Source of the DNA: Leptospiraceae bacterium
Lineage (GTDB): Bacteria > Spirochaetota > Leptospiria > Turneriellales > Turneriellaceae
Reading direction: 5' to 3'
DNA length: 8,782 nt
Assembly (NCBI GenBank): GCA_025057195.1
Contig: JANWWX010000036.1
Location: 1-8,782 of the forward strand
Shown here: positions 1 through 5,528 of the stretch, one piece after another
How positions within the stretch are numbered: position 1 is the first letter of the stretch
Layout of the letters: the number at the start of each line of letters is the position of its first letter
The notes under the pieces: generated by a model
Told to the model about the DNA's origin: nothing
The model's input: the letters and a program-made list of their open reading frames with translations, nothing else
The model's database searches: none
Position numbers and translations under genes: made by a program

Positions 1-405
1 TTGCGCCTGCTGTTGCAACGCCACAAGAAAAATCCCCAAGCGCAGTGGCAGCAACTCCGTTCCTATCGCGATTACTTGCGATATACCGAGACCAAGCGGC
101 GTAACTTCTTGCGCCGTCGTGACCGCCTACTTTTGGCTGTGGAGCGGCTTGGGGTTGAAGCCGCCGCTGCGACAGGAAAAAGAAAGTTGGCGCTCAAGCA
201 AAAGCTAACCAAGGCACGTAAAAAGTTTTTTTCCATCGACACGCGTATTCCGCTCCGGATAGTGGCCGCAGTGAGCGGGGATTCCATTGCCACGGTGCAG
301 AGGCGACAGAAAGAGGCTATCGCCTGGCTTAAAGAGGCTTATGTCGCATTGGGCCAACAGCAGACCGCTCCGATTAGGAAATTCATAGGAAAAGGCGAAA
401 AATGA
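1..405 (+). CDS. Basic coiled-coil hypothetical protein, 5' end probably cut off
   Basis: I do not recognise this gene. The frame is open from base 1, where the first codon is TTG. That could be a start, but no upstream sequence is visible, so the gene is best treated as 5'-partial. The visible 134 residues are strongly basic. Residues about 20-75 are rich in Arg, Lys, Leu and Glu with few helix breakers, which suggests a long helix or coiled coil. Residues about 82-116 (IPLRIVAAVSG then DSIATVQRRQKEAIAWL) read like a helix-turn-helix, loosely resembling a sigma region 4 or DNA-binding HTH; this is only an impression. No signal peptide or membrane segment is visible. The stop overlaps the next start as ATGA (402-405), so the two genes are probably translationally coupled and co-transcribed. 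The gene is likely real, given the tight coupling and the downstream slyD. Its function is unknown. Confidence 0.7.
   Translation: MRLLLQRHKKNPQAQWQQLRSYRDYLRYTETKRRNFLRRRDRLLLAVERLGVEAAAATGKRKLALKQKLTKARKKFFSIDTRIPLRIVAAVSGDSIATVQRRQKEAIAWLKEAYVALGQQQTAPIRKFIGKGEK
391..395 (+). promoter_or_regulatory. Ribosome binding site for the second gene
   Basis: AAAGG lies six bases before the ATG at 402, inside the end of the preceding gene. It supports the choice of 402 as the start. Together with the ATGA overlap it allows both re-initiation and independent ribosome entry. Confidence 0.55.
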
Positions 406-1061
406 AACGTAACCCCAAAACCATCACCCGCAATAAAAACAAGGCTGCCACCAAAGTCGCAAAGCGAAAGCAAGCTAATTTGAAAGCGCAAGAAAACACC
501 AACCCAAATGGGTTGGACGATGGCCTCTCTCCGTTCTCGCTGACCCCCATTCTCAGCGAGGAAGACATTCTCACAGCTTGGCAGGTACTGGGAGACGAGG
601 ATTTCGTGCTCGATGAGGAAATCTGGAACAATTTTTCCAGTCGAATCCGACTGGAGCTCATTAAAGCAGGCTATGCTTTTAGGTTAGTGCATGATGGGGA
701 TTGCCTGCTGCCTTGGACTGCAACACCGGCACCGGCGTTCCGCAGCCAAGGCCAAATGGATTATCTCAAGGCCAGCAATTTCACTGTCTTGCGGCCGGAG
801 TTGCCAGGGGTAGTCTTTGATCTCAAAATTAGCGCAGGGCCACAATCACTGCTTTTGGAGTGGGTGCTGCGGCGTAGCGATGCTGGTGCTAGCGCAGGCC
901 ACATGGCACTTTACTGCGATGGCGAGCTCGTGGAGGCCGTCAATTTACGCCAAAACCGCTGCCAGATGGAACTGACCGCAGAGGATACTGGCGACATTGC
1001 ATTTTATTTTCTCGACGCGGAGACTGGCCGGCAAACCAAAGTGTTGGAGCTTAGCCTGTAA
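402..1061 (+). CDS. Hypothetical protein with Lys-rich N-terminal tail
   Basis: This is a 219-residue protein I cannot assign to a family. Residues 1-35 form a basic, Lys/Asn/Ala-rich, probably disordered tail. Residues about 50-105 are acidic and mixed (SEEDILTAWQVLGDEDF), predicted mainly helical. Residues about 120-219 alternate hydrophobic and polar residues (FTVLRPELPGVVFDLKI, LLLEWVLRR, ALYCDGELVEAV, IAFYFLDAETG), which suggests a small beta-sandwich ending at the C-terminus. There is no signal peptide or membrane helix, so it is probably cytoplasmic. The ATG is supported by AAAGG at the right spacing and by the 4-bp overlap with the upstream gene. One base separates its stop from the ATG of slyD, so the three genes probably form one transcription unit. 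A basic tail on an acidic body could bind nucleic acid or ribosomes, but that is speculation. Confidence 0.8.
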   Translation: MKRNPKTITRNKNKAATKVAKRKQANLKAQENTNPNGLDDGLSPFSLTPILSEEDILTAWQVLGDEDFVLDEEIWNNFSSRIRLELIKAGYAFRLVHDGDCLLPWTATPAPAFRSQGQMDYLKASNFTVLRPELPGVVFDLKISAGPQSLLLEWVLRRSDAGASAGHMALYCDGELVEAVNLRQNRCQMELTAEDTGDIAFYFLDAETGRQTKVLELSL

Positions 1062-1062
1062 C

Positions 1063-1539
1063 ATGCAAACAATAGCCAGCCGCAAGGTAGTGACAATCGA
1101 TTACCAACTTTCGGAAAATAACAGCGCAGAAATGCTCGAGGAAGGCACACTCGACTACCTGCACGGTTTCAACAACCTACTGCCCGCATTAGAGCGCTTT
1201 CTGGATGGGAAAGCAGAGGGTTTCTCCGGGAGCATCAAAATCGCAGCTAAGGATGCCTTTGGCGACGCCGACCCAGCACTGGTCTTCCGCATTCCAAAAG
1301 ACAGCATCGAAGGGGTGGACAGGATACGGCCAGGGATGTTGATCGAGCTGGAAAGCGCAGAGCAAATCTTGCCAGCGATGGTAAAATCCATCGGCGATGA
1401 CCATGTTGTGGCAGATGCCAACCATCCCTACGCGGGCAAGGACCTCCTTTTTACCGTAACGGTGAAAGCGATCCGCAACGCCACAGCAGAAGAGCTAGCG
1501 CACGGCCACGCCCACGGCAAGCACGGACACCACCACTAA
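1063..1539 (+). CDS. slyD: FKBP-type peptidyl-prolyl cis-trans isomerase SlyD
   Basis: SlyD catalyses cis-trans isomerisation of prolyl bonds in the cytoplasm. It acts as a folding chaperone and binds nickel or zinc; in bacteria that have them it helps mature NiFe hydrogenases and, in some cases, Tat substrates. The 158-residue protein matches E. coli SlyD along its length. It has the FKBP segment LDYLHGFNNLLPALERFLDG (30-49), the start of the insert-in-flap domain around DAFGDADPALVFRIPKD (64-80), and the return strand DDHVVADANHPYAGKDLLF (112-130). It ends with ATAEELAHGH and a short His-rich metal-binding tail (HGHAHGKHGHHH). The tail lacks the cysteines of the E. coli protein and is much shorter. 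An in-frame start at 997 would lie inside the upstream gene and add 22 unlike residues, so 1063 is preferred. A GGAG at 1046-1049 is rather distant, so coupling to the preceding stop probably matters. The gene converges on the TerC gene with 14 bp between them. Confidence 0.95.
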   Translation: MQTIASRKVVTIDYQLSENNSAEMLEEGTLDYLHGFNNLLPALERFLDGKAEGFSGSIKIAAKDAFGDADPALVFRIPKDSIEGVDRIRPGMLIELESAEQILPAMVKSIGDDHVVADANHPYAGKDLLFTVTVKAIRNATAEELAHGHAHGKHGHHH

Positions 1540-1553
1540 TCCCAATTCCGCTG

Positions 1554-2546
1554 TCATCGTGCATGTGGCGTCTTTTTCTTGTGGGAGCTTTTCCCCCGCC
1601 AGAATGCTACCCCAAAAAACACGATAATGAGTAGGCTTGTCTGCCAGTTGGCAACATGCCATAACCTAACATGGAGCACTGCTTGGACGGCTTCAAGGCC
1701 GAGCTTGATTCCTACCACCAACACAGCAAGCATCGCCGCCGATTCGAGTTGTGGGTAATTTTTGAGTAACTGTATGAAAAGTTTGGCAAAAAGCCTCAAG
1801 CTAGTGACACCAAAAAATGCCCCCCAAAAGAGGACCCAAAAGTCACGCGTCAGCGCAATACCCGCACCGATGGAATCAAACGAAAACAGTATGTCAGTCC
1901 ATTCGACGGAAATGATCGCAGCCAAAAGTGGGTACCGCCGGCTGCGGATTCTATTCTCTGAAGGGTTTTTTGCGCTTTTATTTTTTGACTGACGCACAGC
2001 AAAACTATAAAGCGCATAAGCCACAAGCGCAGCAAAACTCCACCAGGTAGGAATGGCGATACCGTAAAAAGTGACTTGGTTACCACTTAGAAAAAATATT
2101 GTCCCCAAAAGCCCAAGCACGGTGAGATCGGCCAAAAGCAGTTGGTAGCGATTTAGGAAAAACTCCCCGGCCATATTCACGAGGTAGTATGCACCGAGCG
2201 CCATCACCCATTTTTGCTCCAAGATAATTCCTGCCAAGAGCAAGAAGATAAAGCGAAAGAAAAAGGCACCCCATACTCCCCAGGTCAATGCGCGGTGCGC
2301 ATCCTCAGTCCCAAGATGCCGGACCTGCATGGCCAGCACCGTCGCATTGTCGAGCCCCAGTATCCCTTCGAGCAATGCCAGCGTCAACACTGTCACCACA
2401 CCAGCGGAGACAAAAAGTTCGGAATTCCTGCCAGACGTAAGTGGGGTATAATCGGCCATGAAGCCTGTGCTGTAATCCAGCACCATCAGCCCCAAAAAGA
2501 ATAGCGCTGACAGGAAAAGCGGCCAGTCGCGGCGGAGAAAATCCAT
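1554..2546 (-). CDS. TerC family integral membrane protein, probable metal (Mn) exporter
   Basis: TerC-family proteins are inner-membrane transporters. Characterised bacterial members such as Alx, MeeF and MeeY export manganese and help metallate secreted enzymes, and the founding member is linked to tellurite resistance. This 330-residue protein has about eight or nine hydrophobic segments. It carries the two family motifs with conserved acidic residues: LEGILGLDNATV at 59-70 and VEWTDILFSFDSIGA at 214-228, the likely metal-binding repeats. A basic cytoplasmic loop (RQSKNKSAKNPSENRIRSRR, 185-204) separates the two halves, and the tail is basic. The ATG at 2546 directly follows the TGA of the upstream lipoprotein gene (2549-2547). 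There is no Shine-Dalgarno sequence, so translation probably depends on coupling. Manganese specificity is inferred from the family. Confidence 0.9.
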   Translation of the reverse strand: MDFLRRDWPLFLSALFFLGLMVLDYSTGFMADYTPLTSGRNSELFVSAGVVTVLTLALLEGILGLDNATVLAMQVRHLGTEDAHRALTWGVWGAFFFRFIFLLLAGIILEQKWVMALGAYYLVNMAGEFFLNRYQLLLADLTVLGLLGTIFFLSGNQVTFYGIAIPTWWSFAALVAYALYSFAVRQSKNKSAKNPSENRIRSRRYPLLAAIISVEWTDILFSFDSIGAGIALTRDFWVLFWGAFFGVTSLRLFAKLFIQLLKNYPQLESAAMLAVLVVGIKLGLEAVQAVLHVRLWHVANWQTSLLIIVFFGVAFWRGKSSHKKKTPHAR

Positions 2547-3623
2547 TCAACGAAAATGGTAAACTTCAAAGCGGTCAGCAAAGATGCGGATTCCATAAAC
2601 TTCACCGGCGAGTGTCTGCCAAATTTGCCGCCACTCGGTCGGTCGGCCTGTGGGTTCGATGACCAGCGCGTTTCGCAGATCCCCATCGAACGAATAGCGT
2701 GATATGCGGATACGGTGATTTTCTACACTCTGCCAAATGCCAACGCCGTCACTGCCTTGCGGCAGGTAGGGATGATCCTCTGCGTTGCTCAGGCGGGAAA
2801 AAACGGTGTATACTTTGTCCCCAGACAAAGTTTTGACCTTGACAATGCGGTAGGCTAGCATAAGCTGCTTTTTCTCCGACTCAGGATCGATGCGGTCAAC
2901 CCGTGCTGTGAGGAGGATGCGGTCCCCGGAATAAAAGGGATAGATGTATTCGCAGTGAGCAACGGAGTTTTTGTCTTTGAGCATCTCGATCTGTTTTTTG
3001 TCCAACGCTACGGCCTCGCAATCAGCCTGTCTGTACTCAAAAGCTAATCGGTTGCCTTCATAGCGATCCAAGTGCAACTCATCAAGATAGCGGTAAAGCA
3101 CCCAGAGATGGCCACGCGTGTCCGTGTCGAACCACAAAATGTTTTCAAAGGCGAGTTCAGCAAAGCCCTTGCGCCCAATTGTGTGTAACAACCGTCCCTT
3201 AAAATCGAAATGCAGTATTTTATAGCCACCGCGCGCTGCAGCATTTTTCGCCTCGGATTCGGGTGGTAGGTAATTTTCGACGAAAAAATCGTCATTTTTT
3301 CCCATGCTAATCCGGCCTGGGATGCGCAAGGCCTCGAGTCCCTTGCTGTCAGTCCGCTTTTCTCCCCCGCGCAGGCTGAAAACCGGCTTGCCGGAACGGT
3401 AAAGCCTGATCGTGCGCTGCGAAGGTTCGGCAAATGCCACCCAATCCTGGTACACACCCACCCGGCTAGGTATCTCGTGGTAAATCCCCCCCTGCTTGGG
3501 AAAACTGGCCTTGTCCTCACCAATGGGGAGGCTCAGCACTTTTTCAGGGTACAATGTGCTGCTGCGTAGTCGGACACAAGTGGCCAACAGGGGCAGTAAG
3601 ATGAGGAATTTTGCTATGCGCAC
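2547..3623 (-). CDS. Putative lipoprotein, beta-propeller-like (spirochaetal conserved hypothetical)
   Basis: This is a 358-residue exported protein of unknown function. Translation starts at GTG (3623), seven bases after AAAGG on the minus strand. Residues 2-15 form a short signal peptide (basic RIAK, then FLILLPLLAT) ending at Cys16. The lipobox L-A-T-C is irregular at -1 but acceptable under the looser spirochaete rule, so the protein is probably lipid-anchored. The body has repeated strands of the NHL or six-bladed-propeller type: WVAFAEPSQRTIRLYRSG (61-78), YKILHFDFKGRLLHTIGRKG (134-153), ILWFDTDTRGHLWVLYRYL (162-180), and later IRISRYSFDGDLRNALVIEP. It looks like a Leptospira conserved family I recall (the LIC_12708 type), but I could not verify that. 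It abuts the TerC gene with no gap, suggesting a shared envelope or metal-related role. It is divergent from the Cys-cluster gene. Confidence 0.85.
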   Translation of the reverse strand: MRIAKFLILLPLLATCVRLRSSTLYPEKVLSLPIGEDKASFPKQGGIYHEIPSRVGVYQDWVAFAEPSQRTIRLYRSGKPVFSLRGGEKRTDSKGLEALRIPGRISMGKNDDFFVENYLPPESEAKNAAARGGYKILHFDFKGRLLHTIGRKGFAELAFENILWFDTDTRGHLWVLYRYLDELHLDRYEGNRLAFEYRQADCEAVALDKKQIEMLKDKNSVAHCEYIYPFYSGDRILLTARVDRIDPESEKKQLMLAYRIVKVKTLSGDKVYTVFSRLSNAEDHPYLPQGSDGVGIWQSVENHRIRISRYSFDGDLRNALVIEPTGRPTEWRQIWQTLAGEVYGIRIFADRFEVYHFR

Positions 3624-3624
3624 T

Positions 3625-3637
3625 GCAAAGCCTTTGC
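3625..3637. promoter_or_regulatory. Perfect 6-1-6 inverted repeat in the divergent intergenic region
   Basis: GCAAAG-C-CTTTGC is a perfect palindrome immediately upstream of the minus-strand lipoprotein GTG, and it contains that gene's AAAGG. It sits in the gap between two divergent genes, where an operator would be expected. It could equally be chance, since it is only 13 bp. Confidence 0.3.
3631..3635 (-). promoter_or_regulatory. Ribosome binding site for the lipoprotein gene
   Basis: On the minus strand this reads AAAGG, seven bases before the GTG at 3623. It supports the GTG start, which also places the signal peptide at the extreme N-terminus. Confidence 0.55.
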
Positions 3638-3692
3638 TAATTGTCGAGTGTTGCCGGAAACAGAAATTACCTCGCTAAAGGTAAACCCATGC

Positions 3693-4238
3693 ATGTTTCA
3701 GCACAACTCCTGCAGTGCCTGCTGTGGTCTATTTAACCTGCCATTTTCTGAACACGAACGCCGACTTTGGCTAAAAAAAAATACAGAGGAATTTTTAGCA
3801 CTCGACATCAGCCAAAGCGAGACGATCGTTGCCTTCCGCCAGGGCAAGGAAAAGGAACTTTTGCCGCAGCGCATCCGACAGGATATCTATGTTTGCCCGT
3901 TTGTCGGCATTGTTTCTGGTAAAAAAATCGGTTGCCTGCTCCATCCCAAGGGGTCACCGCACCCGCAGATCCAGCTATGGCCGCACCCACAGAATTTTTC
4001 TTTTTATGGGGAAAGCATTTGCCTCAGCTACGACTGCCTGGTCAAAGAGCGCATGCTTTACCGCGCGGATTTTTTTCTTTGGGCCAAAAAGGCAGATCCC
4101 CTGCACTACTCCCGGCTCGCCTGCGACCATCTCTTGCACCGAGCACTGGCCAAAATAGCCCCCACAGGATCTGACCCATTTTTATTCGCTTTTGGCCTGG
4201 CTCTACGCGCGCTATCGGGTGGTGACAACCTCGTTTGA
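3693..4238 (+). CDS. Cysteine-cluster (YkgJ-like CxxCC) protein, apparently truncated by frameshift
   Basis: The reading frame gives 181 residues beginning MFQHNSCSACCGLFNLPF. The C-x2-CC motif (Cys7, 10, 11), with further cysteines at 68 (YVCPF), 81 (GCLLHPKG), 110 and 115 (ICLSYDC) and 144, resembles the YkgJ family of zinc/iron-chelating cysteine-cluster proteins. Members are cytoplasmic and mostly uncharacterised. The ATG at 3693 follows AAAGG (3677-3681) by 11 bases and places the CxxCC motif at the N-terminus. A GTG at 3648 would add 15 residues but has no ribosome site. From about residue 157 the frame gives an atypical tail (TGSDPFLFAFGLALRALSGGDNLV), while frame +1 from the same point gives a well-formed continuation. 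I therefore think the intact protein is about 245 residues ending at 4431, and the stop at 4238 is not the original one. The gene is divergent from the lipoprotein gene and lies upstream of the perR-like gene. Confidence 0.7.
   Translation: MFQHNSCSACCGLFNLPFSEHERRLWLKKNTEEFLALDISQSETIVAFRQGKEKELLPQRIRQDIYVCPFVGIVSGKKIGCLLHPKGSPHPQIQLWPHPQNFSFYGESICLSYDCLVKERMLYRADFFLWAKKADPLHYSRLACDHLLHRALAKIAPTGSDPFLFAFGLALRALSGGDNLV
4159..4163 (+). other. C5 tract, likely site of a +1 frameshift
   Basis: The reading GCC CCC ACA changes to the downstream frame if one C is removed: GCC CCA CAG GAT CTG. That yields AKIAPQDLTHFYSLLAWLYARYR without a break. A homopolymer run is a common place for a sequencing or replication slip. 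CCC-A is also a known type of +1 slippery codon, so a programmed shift is possible but less likely. Confidence 0.55.
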
Positions 4239-4431
4239 GGATATCGCTGGCCATGTTCCAGAATCCGCTGCAGCACTCAGTGCTTTCTTGGCTGATCGCA
4301 TCGCCTCAAGTCCCTATGCTGGTGCCAACAAGTTTCCACTGTTTGAGAAGCTGCTTTTGCGCCAACTGGCGCCAACAGCATCCCAAGGCATCAACAAATT
4401 TGGAAAATCCTACGACAGGCTTTCTAACTAA
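4159..4431 (+). pseudogene. 3' fragment of the Cys-cluster gene in the +1 frame
   Basis: This open stretch begins just after an in-frame TAG (4156-4158) and runs to TAA at 4431. The first obvious start (TTG 4192) has no ribosome site, so it is unlikely to be an independent gene. From CCA 4162 it encodes about 89 residues that read like real coding sequence: QDLTHFYSLLAWLYARYR, then VVTTSFEDIAGHVPESAAAL and FPLFEKLLLRQLAPTASQG. It has hydrophobic helices and a normal composition. It begins exactly where the upstream frame loses sense, so I read it as the C-terminal third of the CxxCC protein. It contains no cysteines. Whether the break is genuine, programmed or an assembly error cannot be told from one sequence. 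Confidence 0.6.
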
Positions 4432-4528
4432 ACTCTAGCATGGCATGGGTATTGGCCAAAAGGATAAGCATAAGACTGGTGCAAAAACTCCGGTGAAACT
4501 TTATAGGTCCCAAAAAAATAGAAAGATT

Positions 4529-4540
4529 CTAAAATTTTAG
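4529..4540. promoter_or_regulatory. Perfect AT-rich palindrome upstream of the perR-like gene
   Basis: CTAAAATTTTAG is a perfect 12-bp palindrome ending 16 bases before the perR-like ATG. Fur-family repressors bind AT-rich inverted repeats and commonly regulate themselves, so an operator role is plausible. It does not match the PerR consensus exactly. I see nothing else in the rest of the gap (4432-4528). Confidence 0.35.
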
Positions 4541-4559
4541 TTATAATGTGGTTATAATG
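4540..4559 (+). promoter_or_regulatory. Tandem TTATAAT direct repeat overlapping the perR-like start codon
   Basis: GTTATAATG occurs twice (4540-4548 and 4551-4559), 11 bp apart, about one helical turn. Each copy contains TTATAAT, the half-site of the Bacillus PerR box (TTATAATnATTATAA), here in direct rather than inverted order. Each copy also contains TATAAT, a perfect -10 hexamer. If the first copy (4542-4547) is the -10, transcription would start around 4554, giving an almost leaderless mRNA. That would fit the absence of a Shine-Dalgarno sequence. No good -35 is visible. Confidence 0.4.
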
Positions 4560-4967
4560 CAGAGCAAGTCAGAAATCGCCGAATTTCTGCGCCAGCGTGG
4601 GATACGGCTGTCGCTGCCTAAGTTGGAAATCGCAGCGCATGTCTTCCGCCAGCACCGCCATTTCACTGCCGAAGAAATTTTCCGGGAGATCAACAGCGAA
4701 TACCCACGCGTGTCGCGCGCCACCGTGTTCAATGTGCTCAACGCATTTGTGGCACATGGTCTTCTGCGCAAGGTCGATGTGCGCAGCGACGCACAGGTTT
4801 TTGATTCCAATACCAGTGAACATGACCACGTCGTGGTGGCGGCCACCGGGAAAATTTATGACGTCACTATCCCAGAAAAAACGCGGCAGCTGCTATTGGA
4901 GCAGCTGTGGCAGCAAAACCCACACCTGCCGCGCAACCCCAAGGCTTCGGTAATCATCCACGTTTGA
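4557..4967 (+). CDS. perR: Fur family transcriptional regulator, PerR-like, lacking structural zinc site
   Basis: PerR represses peroxide-defence genes and is inactivated when bound Fe(II) reacts with H2O2 and oxidises a ligand histidine. This 136-residue protein has the Fur winged helix (FTAEEIFREINSEYPRVSRA then TVFNVLNAFVAHGLLRKVDV, 36-75). Aligned to Bacillus PerR, all five regulatory-metal ligands are present at equivalent spacing: His35, Asp83, His89, His91 and Asp102, corresponding to H37, D85, H91, H93 and D104. The protein contains no cysteine at all, so the Cys4 structural zinc site is absent; Leptospira PerR is, to my recollection, similarly zinc-less. The Asp in place of Glu/Fur-type ligands favours PerR over Fur. 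The ATG at 4557 is preferred; GTG 4548 would add three residues. There is no Shine-Dalgarno sequence. The 3' end overlaps the convergent DUF721 gene by 14 bp. Autoregulation is suggested by the repeats at its start. Confidence 0.85.
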   Translation: MQSKSEIAEFLRQRGIRLSLPKLEIAAHVFRQHRHFTAEEIFREINSEYPRVSRATVFNVLNAFVAHGLLRKVDVRSDAQVFDSNTSEHDHVVVAATGKIYDVTIPEKTRQLLLEQLWQQNPHLPRNPKASVIIHV

Positions 4968-5460
4968 CCTGTGCGAGGGCTGCCAACTCCGAAAGCAGGC
5001 GATCAAGCACTGGGTTTGTAGCCTCACGCACTGGCTTTGGCGGCACGGCTTGTTTTTCCCCTGTTGGTTTATGCCAAAAGATGCGGCGCGAGGTACGCGT
5101 GCGCAGTGTGAGTTCGATACCATATTTTGCTGCAATTTTTTTGCGCAGCGCGTTCGCTAAAAGCGCAATCTCGTTGGCGAAAGTACTGTGGTCGCATACG
5201 ACATGCAGGACATTTTCCGCCAGCGCAATTGGCTGGGAATGCTGTGCCAGCAGTGCCCCGGCAATTTCGGGCCAGTCGGCACGCAGGCGCTGTAGCAAAA
5301 AATCGCGTTCAAAGCGGCGCACTTCCTTGGGCTCAAGCAACGCCAGGAATTCCGTCCAGTCACTGGCATTAAACCGAGTGATCCCACCATCCATTGTGCG
5401 CAAACTTCGCCGGCTTCGCAAGCCCCGTACTTTATTGTGGTGTCGGTTAGCCCTCAGCAT
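4954..5460 (-). CDS. DUF721 / DciA-like protein
   Basis: DUF721 proteins include DciA, which loads or operates the DnaB replicative helicase in bacteria lacking DnaC; others are uncharacterised. The core here is typical: RLRADWPEIAGALLAQHSQP, then IALAENVLHVVCDHSTFANE and IALLANALRKKIAAKYGIEL, that is, the conserved Trp-x3-(V/A)G segment, the short strand pair, and the amphipathic helix. The Lys/Pro-rich linker (HKPTGEKQAVPPKP) and C-terminal helix are probably flexible. The first ATG (5460) gives 168 residues with a very basic N-terminus. A second ATG at 5394 gives 146 residues beginning MDGGITRFNASDW. Neither has a clear ribosome site, so the start is uncertain. It lies 68 bp behind the acylase gene on the same strand and may share its transcript. 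Its usual neighbours (recF, gyrB, or secA in other taxa) are absent. Confidence 0.8.
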   Translation of the reverse strand: MLRANRHHNKVRGLRSRRSLRTMDGGITRFNASDWTEFLALLEPKEVRRFERDFLLQRLRADWPEIAGALLAQHSQPIALAENVLHVVCDHSTFANEIALLANALRKKIAAKYGIELTLRTRTSRRIFWHKPTGEKQAVPPKPVREATNPVLDRLLSELAALAQVKRG

Positions 5461-5528
5461 TATTGCAAATATAAAACTACCGAAACACCAAGTGCGTACA
5501 TATAAAAATTATCCCTATGCGTTTATGG

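Noticed and set aside
997..1062. Upstream in-frame extension of SlyD
   Set aside because: The 22 added residues are unlike any SlyD N-terminus and lie wholly within the preceding gene; ATG 1063 gives the normal family start.
3044..3523. Minus-strand ORF of 159 codons inside the lipoprotein gene
   Set aside because: It is an alternative frame of the same strand, with odd composition and no start signal. The lipoprotein frame has a signal peptide, ribosome site and repeat structure.
4441..4465. Possible terminator hairpin after the Cys-cluster gene (TGGC...GCCA)
   Set aside because: The stem is only four base pairs and no T tract follows.
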